Positions 8,489 through 15,503 of a DNA stretch of 57,503 nucleotides are shown in pieces. Position 1 is the stretch's first letter. Every line of letters begins with the position of its first letter. Source of the DNA: F23-B02 sp045601285 (GTDB lineage: Bacteria > Bacillota > Clostridia > Oscillospirales > Oscillospiraceae); the NCBI GenBank assembly GCA_045601285.1, contig JAZRZJ010000007.1, forward strand, positions 1 to 57,503. The letters are read 5' to 3'. The notes beneath the pieces were generated by a model. That model worked only from the letters and a program-made list of their open reading frames with translations, was not told the DNA's origin and ran no database searches. A program made the position numbers and the translations under genes.

Positions 8489-9516
8489 TACGCTTTGAGA
8501 GTGATTACCTTGAGGGCGCAGTGCCTGAAATCATGGCACGCATTCAGGAAACAAATTTTGAACAGACTGCGGGCTACGGCGTTGACGAATATTGCGGCGC
8601 CGCCCGTGAGAAGATAAAGGCTGCCTGCGGAGCGGAAAATGCCGACGTGCATTTTCTCGTAGGCGGAACGCAGACCAACACCACGGTCATTGCCGCGGCT
8701 CTGCGTTCCCATCAGGGCGTGCTTGCGGCAGAAAGCGCCCACATCGAAGCCCATGAAACCGGCGCAATTGAGGCAACGGGGCACAAGGTGCTGACGCTTC
8801 CCAGCCGTGATGGAAAGATAAGGGCGGAGCAGGTGAGGGAGTATGTCCTCCGCCACCGCGCCGACGAATCCTTTGAGCATATTGTTCAGCCCGCCATGGT
8901 TTATATCTCTCAGCCTACGGAAACGGGTACGGTTTATTCCCGAGATGAGCTGAAGGAAATTTCCGAAGTCTGCCGGGAGCTCGGCATTCTGCTTTTCGTT
9001 GACGGCGCACGCCTTGCCTGCTCTCTGGCGCTGGACTATACGCCCACACTCAAGGAGCTTGCGGAGCTTTGCGATGTTTTTTACATCGGCGGAACGAAGC
9101 ACGGCGCGCTTTTCGGTGAAGCGGTCGTCATCATGAACGATGCGATAAAACAGGATTTTCGCTACATGATAAAGCAGCGCGGCGGTATGTTCGCCAAGGG
9201 CAGACTTCTGGGACTTCAGTTTGATACGCTTTTCACCGATGAGCTGTACTTCCGCATCGGTGAGCATGAGATGAAGCTTGCTGAAAAGCTCCGCAATGCT
9301 TTTGCGGAAAAGGGCATTGAGTTTTATTATGACTCGCCCACAAACCAGCTTTTCCCCATACTAAGCGGTGAGCAGACAGCAAAGCTTTCCGAAAAATACT
9401 CCTTCTCGACACAGATACAGCTTCCCGAGGGTAGAACGGTCGTGCGCTTCTGCACAAGCTGGGCAAGCAGGGAAGAGAACATAGACAGTCTTATTTCGGA
9501 CATAAATGCACTTTGA
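8485..9516 (+). CDS. PLP-dependent beta-eliminating lyase, low-specificity threonine aldolase type
   Basis: A fold-type I PLP enzyme of 343 residues. GGTQTN (about 60-65) should bind the cofactor phosphate, VDGAR (about 172-176) supplies the Asp facing the pyridine nitrogen, and IGGTKHG contains the Schiff-base Lys205. This matches the LtaE/threonine aldolase family, which splits L-threonine or allo-threonine to glycine and acetaldehyde. Related lyases use other beta-hydroxy amino acids, so the substrate is inference. The ATG overlaps the Clp stop codon (ATGA), making it the second gene of a coupled operon. Confidence 0.87.
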   Translation: MIRFESDYLEGAVPEIMARIQETNFEQTAGYGVDEYCGAAREKIKAACGAENADVHFLVGGTQTNTTVIAAALRSHQGVLAAESAHIEAHETGAIEATGHKVLTLPSRDGKIRAEQVREYVLRHRADESFEHIVQPAMVYISQPTETGTVYSRDELKEISEVCRELGILLFVDGARLACSLALDYTPTLKELAELCDVFYIGGTKHGALFGEAVVIMNDAIKQDFRYMIKQRGGMFAKGRLLGLQFDTLFTDELYFRIGEHEMKLAEKLRNAFAEKGIEFYYDSPTNQLFPILSGEQTAKLSEKYSFSTQIQLPEGRTVVRFCTSWASREENIDSLISDINAL

Positions 9517-9525
9517 GGTGAAAAA

Positions 9526-10035
9526 ATGAAAATTGAAATTATCAAGGGCGACATTACAAAGCAGAGCGTTGACGCAATTGTCAACGCCGCAAACTGCTCG
9601 CTTCTTGGCGGCGGCGGAGTTGACGGCGCAATTCACCGCGCCGCAGGTCCCAAGCTTCTTGAGGAGTGCAGAACCCTGGGCGGCTGCAGAACGGGCGAAG
9701 CAAAGATAACAGGAGGCTACAACCTGCCTGCAAAGCATGTTATCCACACCCCCGGACCAGTATGGCACGGCGGAAATAAAAACGAGCCTGCGCTGCTTGC
9801 CTCCTGCTACCGCTCCTGCCTTGCGCTTGCATCTCAGAACGGCTGTAAGACCGTGGACTTCCCCTCGATTTCAACGGGCGTTTACCATTTCCCCCTTGAA
9901 AAAGCCTCCGCAATTGCAGTCAAGGTCATTGCCGAATATCTTTTCGAGCACCCTGAGATAGAGCGTGTGCGCATGGTGTGCTTTGATGACAAAACGAAGA
10001 AGTATTATGAGGACGCATTGGAGATGCTCAAATGA
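9526..10035 (+). CDS. Macrodomain protein, O-acetyl-ADP-ribose deacetylase type
   Basis: A stand-alone macrodomain of 169 residues, close in pattern to YmdB/MacroD enzymes. NAANCSLLGGGGVDGAIH (residues 20-37) binds the distal ribose and diphosphate, and SISTGVYHFP (about 123-132) forms the second loop. Family members hydrolyse O-acetyl-ADP-ribose and remove mono-ADP-ribose from proteins or nucleic acids. It follows the aldolase gene by 9 bases with GAGGTG as ribosome site and overlaps the rhomboid gene by 4. Its placement with a Clp unfoldase and a membrane protease suggests a stress or protein-quality role, which is inference. Confidence 0.92.
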   Translation: MKIEIIKGDITKQSVDAIVNAANCSLLGGGGVDGAIHRAAGPKLLEECRTLGGCRTGEAKITGGYNLPAKHVIHTPGPVWHGGNKNEPALLASCYRSCLALASQNGCKTVDFPSISTGVYHFPLEKASAIAVKVIAEYLFEHPEIERVRMVCFDDKTKKYYEDALEMLK

Positions 10036-10589
10036 AAAAACTGTTCCGCCTTCAGTACAATGCACCCGTAACCCTGACCTTTGCGCTGATTTCACTTGGC
10101 GCACTGCTGCTTAATAACGCAACAGAGGGCTGGTCAAACACCTATCTTTTCAGCGTATGGCACTCAAATCTTGCGGATATTCTTACATATCCGAGATTTT
10201 TCCTGCACGTGCTGGGACATGCCGATTACAGCCATTACATCGGCAATATGATGATGATACTTGTGCTGGGACCGAGCCTTGAGGAGCGCTACGGAAGCAA
10301 AAAAATTCTTGCCGCAATCGTGATTACCGCCTTTGCAACCGGACTTGTGCATTGGATTTTCTTCCCGGGCTCAATGCTTCTGGGCGCCTCGGGAGTTGTG
10401 TTCATGATGATTGTCATGGCATCTCTTGCGGGCATGAAAAACGGATATATTCCCATTACCCTCATTCTTGTGCTGGTGCTGTATCTCGGCAGCGAGATTG
10501 TCGATGCCTTCACTCTGAAGGACAATATTTCCCAGCTTACGCACATTATCGGCGGCGTAGTCGGCGCATTTATGGGGCTGAAGCGATGA
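10032..10589 (+). CDS. Rhomboid-family intramembrane serine protease
   Basis: A compact six-helix membrane protein of 185 residues. HADYSHYIGNM (H63, H68, N72) is the conserved helix-2 motif, GASG contains catalytic Ser120, and LTHIIGG contains catalytic His171 in the last helix, so the Ser-His dyad is intact. Rhomboids cleave single-pass substrates inside or near the membrane. It overlaps the macrodomain gene (ATGA) and the following DUF523 gene by 4 bases each. Substrates are unknown. Confidence 0.9.
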   Translation: MKKLFRLQYNAPVTLTFALISLGALLLNNATEGWSNTYLFSVWHSNLADILTYPRFFLHVLGHADYSHYIGNMMMILVLGPSLEERYGSKKILAAIVITAFATGLVHWIFFPGSMLLGASGVVFMMIVMASLAGMKNGYIPITLILVLVLYLGSEIVDAFTLKDNISQLTHIIGGVVGAFMGLKR

Positions 10590-11014
10590 AGAAGAAAGCA
10601 CTTATTTCCTCCTGTCTTCTGGGCGTCAACTGCCGCTATGACGGCGGAAACAATAAGCTTCTCGAGGAGAAGCTTGATGAGCTCAGGGAGAAGTATGAGC
10701 TGATTCCCGTGTGTGCCGAGTGCTACGGCGGTCTGACAACGCCCCGCGTACCCTCCGAGCGACGTGACGGAGGCGTTTTCTCAAAAGAGGGGGAAGATGT
10801 GACCGAAGAGTTCGTAAAGGGCGCAGAGGCGGCGCTGTATCTGGCAAAGCTTTTCGGAGCAGAGCTTGCAGTTTTAAAGGAAAACAGTCCCTCCTGCGGC
10901 AGCGGAACGATATATGACGGAACATTTTCGGGAACACTTACCCACGGCGACGGCGTAACCGCTGAGCTTCTTAAAAAACACGGGATAACAGTCATCGGCG
11001 AAAAGAGTATATAA
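10586..11014 (+). CDS. DUF523 family protein
   Basis: A 142-residue cytosolic protein starting MKKKALISSCLLGVNCRYDG, the classic opening of DUF523. Conserved cysteines are seen in SSCLLG, NCRYDG, PVCAECYGG and NSPSCGSG, suggesting a metal or thiol function that has not been established. The frame is open upstream, but the ATG at 10586 overlaps the rhomboid stop (ATGA) and gives the family's normal length. It is the last gene of the clp operon; its stop codon lies at the base of a strong terminator. Confidence 0.9.
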   Translation: MKKKALISSCLLGVNCRYDGGNNKLLEEKLDELREKYELIPVCAECYGGLTTPRVPSERRDGGVFSKEGEDVTEEFVKGAEAALYLAKLFGAELAVLKENSPSCGSGTIYDGTFSGTLTHGDGVTAELLKKHGITVIGEKSI

Positions 11015-11056
11015 AATGCAGACAAGGGCGGCGCACCGCCCTTGTCTGCATTTTTT
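11013..11056 (+). terminator. Strong Rho-independent terminator of the clp operon
   Basis: A 19-bp perfect stem (11013-11031 with 11036-11054, core GACAAGGGCGG) closes on a CGCA loop and ends in six Ts. The stop codon of the DUF523 gene overlaps the first bases of the stem. Confidence 0.95.
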
Positions 11057-11099
11057 ACTTATATGCTTCATAGACTTGTACCAAAAGGGAGGAATGACT

Positions 11100-11387
11100 A
11101 TGGCGTATGAGGAAAAGGCTAAGCCTGCGGTAAAGCCCCATTCCGTCAGCATGGACGACCGCTGCAAAATGAGCATAACGGGAGTGGAAGACGTGGAAAG
11201 CTTTGACGAAAGCGAAATCGTCATGCGAACCTCGCAGGGCAATCTCATTGTGCGGGGCAGCGGACTGCACATCGGTAAGATTAGTCTTGATGTGGGAGAG
11301 CTTCGGGTTGAGGGACTTATAATTGAGCTTGCCTATGAGGAGCAGCACACACCCACGGGCTCCTTCTGGAGCAAAATCTTCGGCTGA
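11100..11387 (+). CDS. yabP: Sporulation protein YabP
   Basis: A 95-residue YabP-family protein: SVSMDDRCKMSITGVEDVESFDE followed by a strand-rich LIVRGSGLHIGKISLDVGELRVEG core is typical. In Bacillus, YabP and YabQ are needed for spore cortex formation under mother-cell control. The start is taken at ATG 11100 because GGGAGG (11087-11092) lies 7 bases ahead; the ATG at 11094 is too close to it. It overlaps yabQ by 1 base (TGATG). Confidence 0.9.
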   Translation: MAYEEKAKPAVKPHSVSMDDRCKMSITGVEDVESFDESEIVMRTSQGNLIVRGSGLHIGKISLDVGELRVEGLIIELAYEEQHTPTGSFWSKIFG

Positions 11388-12019
11388 TGGAAATTGAAGT
11401 AAGGCGGCAGCTTATGCAGCTTGCCGCCGCCTTTTTAACGGGTGCGGCATTGGGTACGGTCTATGATGTCCTTCGTGTGCTTCGGCGGCGAAGCGGGAAA
11501 AATGTTCTTGCGGATCTGCTGTTTTGCGCGGTGCTGTGTATAGTAATGTTTTCCCTCGGCATGAGCATGGGCGACGGCGAACTCGGCTGGGCAATGGCAC
11601 TGTTTTCGGTGCTGGGCTTCGCATTTTACATGACGGTGTTCAGCGGCGGCGTTCTGCGGGTTTTAAATAAGCTTGCCGAAATAACCGCACGGGCGGTAAA
11701 TTGGTGTCTGAAGCCCGTGAAAAGTGGGGCAAGGTTTCTTGCAAAGCTTACAAAAAAGCTCTTTTCAAAACTGCGTAACCGGTTTATAATGGATAAAAAA
11801 TCCGATACGGAGCATGGAGCGGAACACAATGAAGAAAAACCACACGGTAACGGTGCTGATGCTGGCGGGAGTACTGCTGTATTCGGCGGCAAGTCTTATG
11901 TCGGCGTCATCACAGCTGAAGGACGCGGTGAATTTGACGCAGGAGCTGACAAGGAAAATAGAAAACGCGGAAAAGGAAAACCTTGCCTTAAGCGAAAGAG
12001 TGCGCAGCATAGGCAGTGA
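11387..12019 (+). CDS. yabQ: Spore cortex protein YabQ with long overlapping tail
   Basis: A membrane protein of the YabQ family, 210 residues as read. The N-terminal part MEIEVRRQLMQLAAAFLTGAA-GTVYDVLRVLRR and two or three hydrophobic segments up to about residue 95 are characteristic. The tail from about residue 135 (DKKSDTEHGAEHNEEK onward) is polar and low in complexity and lies in another frame across most of divIC, an overlap of about 190 bases. Either the tail is a tolerated overprint or a frameshift has removed an earlier stop. The membrane part is confident; the tail is not. Confidence 0.82.
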   Translation: MEIEVRRQLMQLAAAFLTGAALGTVYDVLRVLRRRSGKNVLADLLFCAVLCIVMFSLGMSMGDGELGWAMALFSVLGFAFYMTVFSGGVLRVLNKLAEITARAVNWCLKPVKSGARFLAKLTKKLFSKLRNRFIMDKKSDTEHGAEHNEEKPHGNGADAGGSTAVFGGKSYVGVITAEGRGEFDAGADKENRKRGKGKPCLKRKSAQHRQ

Positions 12020-12098
12020 ACAGTCCGTCAAGTCTGAAGCTGAGGAGTTTTTCGGCTTCACTGACCCCCACGGGTTTGTCTTTATCGATGAGGATTGA
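11829..12098 (+). CDS. divIC: Septum formation initiator, DivIC/FtsB family
   Basis: An 89-residue bitopic protein with one N-terminal membrane helix (VTVLMLAGVLLYSAASL), a coiled coil (about residues 25-60, QLKDAVNLTQELTRKIENAEKE) and a C-terminal segment FFGFTDPHGFVFIDED. This is the layout of DivIC/FtsB, the divisome protein that pairs with FtsL, and its position after yabP-yabQ matches many Firmicutes. ATG 11829 is preferred because GGAGCGG (11816-11822) lies 6 bases before it; ATG 11814 would add five residues. It is embedded in the end of the yabQ frame. Confidence 0.85.
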   Translation: MKKNHTVTVLMLAGVLLYSAASLMSASSQLKDAVNLTQELTRKIENAEKENLALSERVRSIGSEQSVKSEAEEFFGFTDPHGFVFIDED

Positions 12099-12115
12099 CG
12101 CAAAATCCAGACAAT

Positions 12116-12150
12116 AAAAAGCAGATGAGTATAAAACTCATCTGCTTTTT
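12116..12150. terminator. Bidirectional terminator between divIC and the anti-sigma gene
   Basis: AAAAAGCAGATGAGT (12116-12130) pairs perfectly with ACTCATCTGCTTTTT (12136-12150). T runs on both strands allow it to stop divIC transcription from the left and the sigma/anti-sigma operon from the right. Confidence 0.92.
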
Positions 12151-12158
12151 GAATTTCC

Positions 12159-12998
12159 TTAGGGGAAAGGATAATTCGGCCCGACGTTGCCATAGTAGTC
12201 TGCTCCGGGAACAAGGGGCTTGGGATAGTTGCCATAGACGTTGGGCAGAGCGGAGGTGGGACCGGGCCGCGAAGTGCTGCCGTAGGGGTTTGTGGGGCTG
12301 ATAACCGAACTGTAGTCCCAGATTATCGCACCTGTGTTGGGGTCATAGCCGCTGTATTTTCCGTAACCCATACCGCCGTTGTAGGTGTAACCGCTGCTGT
12401 AGCCGCCGTGAATGTAGTTACCCTCCGTTATCGGAGGCATGGAAAAGGACGGTGTGGGTACAATGACCGTTGAATACTCGGTGAATATCTTGACCGTGAA
12501 GCTGTCGCCCGTATCGGGATTTTCGTAGACAATGGTTTCGATGATGCCATCTGCCGTGTAATCATAGCTGTGCTCTTTTTCAACGTAGTTTTCGTATTCT
12601 ATACCGTCAATGAATGCCTTGGGGACTCCCGTGTCCTTAACGGTGCTTTCCGTGGGAGCGGGCTCCTCGGCAAAAATGGCTTTTACGTCTTCTTTGAATT
12701 GCGGTATGGAAAGGTAGGCGGCGGCACCGATCATGACAGCAAGCATAGCGGCAATTGAAACGGCACGGAGGGATTTAAGAAGCACCCTTGTGGCGTTCTG
12801 ACGGCTGATTCTGCCCAGCTCACGTTTTATGGTTTCTCTGCCGCGCCGGTGTCGCTCCTCCTCGTTTTCAAACTCTTCAAGCTCGTTCAGCTCGCGGCAC
12901 TCATTCATGAACTCCTGCCCCTGCTCAGCGACTATTTCCTCCATGAGCAGAGCAAACAAGGCATCTTCGTAGTTGTCATGCTTAGTCAACGGTAACAC
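12159..12998 (-). CDS. Membrane-anchored putative anti-sigma factor with Gly/Tyr/Pro-rich outer tail
   Basis: A protein of up to 279 residues encoded directly behind an ECF sigma gene. Residues 1-75 are charged and helical (cytoplasmic), one membrane helix spans about 79-97 (AVSIAAMLAVMIGAAAYLS), and the outer part has a small strand-rich domain (about 125-175) followed by a flexible tail rich in Gly, Tyr and Pro. This topology and the 17-base overlap with the sigma gene point to an anti-sigma factor, although no zinc-binding HxxxCxxC motif is present. The frame starts at GTG 12998; TTG 12989, with the sequence GAAGGTG ahead of it, is an equally good start. Confidence 0.68.
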   Translation of the reverse strand: MLPLTKHDNYEDALFALLMEEIVAEQGQEFMNECRELNELEEFENEEERHRRGRETIKRELGRISRQNATRVLLKSLRAVSIAAMLAVMIGAAAYLSIPQFKEDVKAIFAEEPAPTESTVKDTGVPKAFIDGIEYENYVEKEHSYDYTADGIIETIVYENPDTGDSFTVKIFTEYSTVIVPTPSFSMPPITEGNYIHGGYSSGYTYNGGMGYGKYSGYDPNTGAIIWDYSSVISPTNPYGSTSRPGPTSALPNVYGNYPKPLVPGADYYGNVGPNYPFP

Positions 12999-13551
12999 CT
13001 TCTTTCGTCAGCAATTCAAGTGCGTGGCGACGCGCCCTTGTAAGCTTCATGCGGACGCTGCTTTCCTTGCAGCCGAGTGTTTCGGAAAGCTCGGCATCAG
13101 AGAAGCCGGCAATATATTTTCCTTCAAGCAGGAATTTTTCCGCCTCCGAAAGCACAGGCCATACCTTTGACAGCTTGCCGATGCTTTCGCTGAGGATAAC
13201 GCGCTCGTCCATGCTGTCGGCTTCGTTGTCGGGAATGCTTTCGGCTGTGCCCTCGTAAATATCAAGAATGTGGCTGTCGTCCTTGCTTGATTTACGCAGG
13301 TGGTTTATTGCGGTGTGCTTCACGGTCACGACGATGTAAGATGCAAGCGCGCTCCGCTTCAGTGTCCGCAGAGTGTCCACCTTGCCGATAAGCCTTACAA
13401 GTGCCTCCTGCACAATATCCTCTTTTTCAAAGCACTCGCTGACAAAGGTGCCTGCGGTGCTGTACATTAGTCTGCTGAAATCGTAGAACATATCAGTGAG
13501 GAACTCTCTGTCGCCGGGCTCCTCAACCTGAGTAAGTAGCATTGCTATCAT
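12982..13551 (-). CDS. ECF-type RNA polymerase sigma factor
   Basis: A 189-residue sigma-70 family protein of ECF size. The sigma-2 region covers about residues 20-95, with CFEKEDIVQEALVRLI and a helix SYIVVTVKHTAINHLRK that would read the -10 element. The sigma-4 helix-turn-helix is at about 150-180 (GFSDAELSETLGCKESSVRMKLTRARR). ATG 13551 follows GAGAGG on the minus strand. It is the first gene of a two-gene unit with the putative anti-sigma factor, and such pairs usually autoregulate. The inducing signal cannot be read from sequence. Confidence 0.88.
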   Translation of the reverse strand: MIAMLLTQVEEPGDREFLTDMFYDFSRLMYSTAGTFVSECFEKEDIVQEALVRLIGKVDTLRTLKRSALASYIVVTVKHTAINHLRKSSKDDSHILDIYEGTAESIPDNEADSMDERVILSESIGKLSKVWPVLSEAEKFLLEGKYIAGFSDAELSETLGCKESSVRMKLTRARRHALELLTKEGVTVD

Positions 13552-14139
13552 GGTCGGCCTCTCTCTGTGTTAGTCACATAATTAAACGCAGAAAACGGAA
13601 AAATGCAACAAATACATTATAATACATGAGAATAAGCGGGTAAACAGGAAAAATCAGGCACAATATCGAACAAAACCGATGTATTCTGCCCGGTTTTTCG
13701 CAGACAATGAAATTTGCCGACGCAAAAAATGCAGGCGGAAATGATGCCGCCGCTGTGAATGCACAGGAACAACGGCGCTTTTGAAATATCCTACGATTTT
13801 TCCCGCAGCAGACAGGCAGCGGCAGGGTATAAAATTGCAGGGCAAATTGCAAAAATGCTGCAAAACGGCCAAAAATGCAAGAAAACATTTATCGTTCTGC
13901 AATTTCAAATCATTTTGCTGTGCAGACATTTCTCAAAATACGAAACTGCACGACGGGGAAATTGCATTTTTGAGGCGTAATCGTCCTCTGAACCGCCGAA
14001 AACGCAGTTTGAACCTGCGGATTATTCGTTATTCATTTTTGACCGCAATAGCAATCTGCAAGTTTGCATCATGGAAAATTCCAAACACGTATTTGTGCAA
14101 ACTGCACAAATACGCTTTAGAATAATTGTGAAAAAAGAG
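13552..14139. other. Non-coding stretch with clustered TGCA motifs
   Basis: About 590 bases without a credible gene: open frames on both strands lack ribosome sites and protein-like composition. The sequence is A-rich on the plus strand and I count about 16 TGCA tetramers between 13600 and 14150, often as TTGCA or TGCAA. Promoter elements for the divergent sigma operon must lie at its left end, but I could not pick a convincing -35/-10 pair. Confidence 0.5.
14088..14114. repeat. Perfect 12-bp hairpin
   Basis: CGTATTTGTGCA (14088-14099) and TGCACAAATACG (14103-14114) are perfect inverted arms around AAC. No T run follows on either strand, so it looks more like an operator or an RNA stem than a terminator. 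It lies 26 bases upstream of the promoter of the micro-gene at 14217. Confidence 0.6.
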
Positions 14140-14167
14140 TTGATTTTTTGCAAAACAGCTATATACT
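14140..14167 (+). promoter_or_regulatory. Promoter of the 25-codon micro-gene
   Basis: TTGATT (14140-14145), a 16-base spacer and TATACT (14162-14167) place transcription start near 14174, about 43 bases before the micro-gene. Confidence 0.65.
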
Positions 14168-14216
14168 GAAAGTGAACAGGGGATAAACGATCTGACTTAT
14201 TCAGGAGGTAATCACA

Positions 14217-14294
14217 ATGTTATTCGGAATCGGCGCTTTTATGACAGTTTACTTTGCAGGCATGGTATGGATGACCGCAAGAGGCATGAACTGA
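14217..14294 (+). CDS. 25-residue single-span membrane micro-protein
   Basis: A complete small gene: promoter at 14140-14167, perfect AGGAGG at 14203-14208, ATG 8 bases later, 25 sense codons, TGA, and an intrinsic terminator from 14320. The product starts MLFGIGAFMTVYFAGMVWMT and ends ARGMN, so it is almost entirely one membrane helix with a basic end. Members of this size class often regulate a membrane protein or act as type I toxins, but nothing here fixes a function and no antisense RNA was found. It is too short for ordinary gene finders. Confidence 0.72.
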   Translation: MLFGIGAFMTVYFAGMVWMTARGMN

Positions 14295-14319
14295 TATTAA
14301 GCAAATAAGCATATATTCT

Positions 14320-14354
14320 GCAGGCTGCGATGTAAGGACGGCCTGCTTTTTTTC
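14320..14354 (+). terminator. Intrinsic terminator after the micro-gene
   Basis: GCAGGC (14320-14325) pairs with GCCTGC (14341-14346), followed by seven Ts. The loop is 15 bases long. Confidence 0.75.
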
Positions 14355-14383
14355 TTGCGAAAAGAGCAGGGCTTGTGTATACT
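14355..14383 (+). promoter_or_regulatory. Promoter placing transcription start at the pseudouridine synthase ATG
   Basis: TTGCGA (14355-14360), a 17-base spacer and TATACT (14378-14383). The predicted start of transcription, 6-7 bases after the -10 element, falls on the ATG at 14390, implying a leaderless message. Confidence 0.6.
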
Positions 14384-14389
14384 GAAGGC

Positions 14390-15367
14390 ATGAAAGAGTT
14401 TACGATAAAAAAGAATGATGCGGGTCAGCGCCTTGACCGATTTGTCGGCAAGGCCGTTCCTCTGCTGCCCGATGCGCTTTTGCAGAAATATATCCGCATA
14501 AAGCGCATAAAATTAAACGGCAAGGGCGCAAAGCGTGACACACGGCTCAGCGAGGGCGACCTTGTTCAGATGTATATAAACGATGAGTTCTTTGAAAAGC
14601 CCCGTGAGGAAAACAGCTATCTCAAGGTAGGCACTCCGCGGCTCAATATCGTTTATGAGGACGAGAATATTCTGCTTGCGGATAAAAAGCCGGGCGTTTT
14701 GTGCCACAGCGCAGGTCAGTGGGACTACAATACACTCATTGCCAATATTCAGGCATACATGGCGCAGAAGGGCGAGTGGAAGCCCAAGGAAGAAAATTCC
14801 TTTGCTCCCGCCCTCTGCAACCGCATTGACCGCAACACCGGCGGCATTGTCATTGCCGCAAAGAATGCGGAGGCTCTGCGCATTCTGAATGATAAAATAA
14901 AAGACCGCGAGATAGAAAAATACTATCTCTGTGCGGTGCAGGGAAGACCGAACCCCAAAAACGGAAGACTTGAAAACTGGCTTTTCAAGGACGCGGCGAA
15001 AAACCAGGTTTATGTGAAGAACAAGGCTGAACCGGGCGCGAAAACCGCGATCACGGAGTACCGCACAATCGCAACAAAGGGGCAGCTTTCCCTTGTGGAG
15101 TGCAGACTTTTAACCGGCCGCACCCATCAGATAAGAGTGCAGATGGCCCACGCGGGCTGGCCGCTTTTAGGCGACGGAAAGTACGGCAGGGAGAAGTTCA
15201 ACAAGAGCTTTGAGGAAAAGGGACAGGCGCTTTATTCCTACAAGCTTGAGTTTGCGTTTCCCACCGATGCGGGCATTCTCGAATATCTGAAGGGCAAAAC
15301 TTTCACGGTAAAGAATGTGGATTTCGCGGAAAAATATTTCGGCGTTGAGAATGTTGAGCTTTTATAA
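14390..15367 (+). CDS. RluA-family pseudouridine synthase
   Basis: A 325-residue pseudouridine synthase with an N-terminal S4 RNA-binding domain (about residues 1-65, AGQRLDRFVGK) and an RluA catalytic domain. The catalytic motif is NRIDRNTGG near residue 146 (family form HRLDRxTSG) with the Asp as nucleophile; the TGRTHQIRVQ motif near 246 is intact. It is closest to RluC/RluD-type 23S rRNA enzymes, but the target uridine cannot be told. The frame extends upstream to GTG 14375; ATG 14390 fits the S4 domain better and coincides with the predicted transcription start. No ribosome site at usable distance is seen for either. Confidence 0.9.
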   Translation: MKEFTIKKNDAGQRLDRFVGKAVPLLPDALLQKYIRIKRIKLNGKGAKRDTRLSEGDLVQMYINDEFFEKPREENSYLKVGTPRLNIVYEDENILLADKKPGVLCHSAGQWDYNTLIANIQAYMAQKGEWKPKEENSFAPALCNRIDRNTGGIVIAAKNAEALRILNDKIKDREIEKYYLCAVQGRPNPKNGRLENWLFKDAAKNQVYVKNKAEPGAKTAITEYRTIATKGQLSLVECRLLTGRTHQIRVQMAHAGWPLLGDGKYGREKFNKSFEEKGQALYSYKLEFAFPTDAGILEYLKGKTFTVKNVDFAEKYFGVENVELL

Positions 15368-15397
15368 AAAAATTTCGACAGGAAATGTTAAAATTTA

Positions 15398-15426
15398 TTG
15401 ACTTTTGGGCATTAAATATGTATATT
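15398..15426 (+). promoter_or_regulatory. Promoter of the potABCD operon
   Basis: TTGACT (15398-15403), a 17-base spacer and TATATT (15421-15426) are near-consensus. Transcription should start at about 15433, just upstream of or at a short open frame and a terminator-like hairpin. Confidence 0.8.
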
Positions 15427-15433
15427 CTAATTA

Positions 15434-15478
15434 ATGCAAAGGAGGAGCCGGACGCAGTTCCCGGCTCGTCCTTTTTAA
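15434..15478 (+). CDS. Possible arginine-rich leader peptide of potABCD
   Basis: ATG 15434 opens a 14-codon frame, MQRRSRTQFPARPF, ending at TAA 15478. Four of 14 residues are arginine, two of them consecutive AGG codons. It lies at the predicted 5' end of the pot transcript, so it would be read as leaderless, and it spans both arms of the hairpin at 15438-15474. It may be chance, since AGGAGG also forms part of the stem. Confidence 0.3.
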   Translation: MQRRSRTQFPARPF

Positions 15479-15486
15479 ATTTTTAT
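15438..15486 (+). terminator. Terminator-like hairpin in the potABCD 5' leader (possible attenuator)
   Basis: Bases 15438-15451 (AAAGGAGGAGCCGG) pair with 15461-15474 (CCGGCTCGTCCTTT) with one mismatch, followed by TTTTTAAATTTTT. Because it lies downstream of the promoter at 15398-15426 rather than before it, it should act on the pot message itself. Confidence 0.65.
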
Positions 15487-15503
15487 GAAATGGGGGAGGA
15501 TAA

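Noticed and set aside
13781..14125. 114-codon frame in the TGCA-rich region
   Set aside because: No ribosome site and a Lys/Cys/Arg composition typical of translated non-coding DNA; it also crosses a perfect hairpin.
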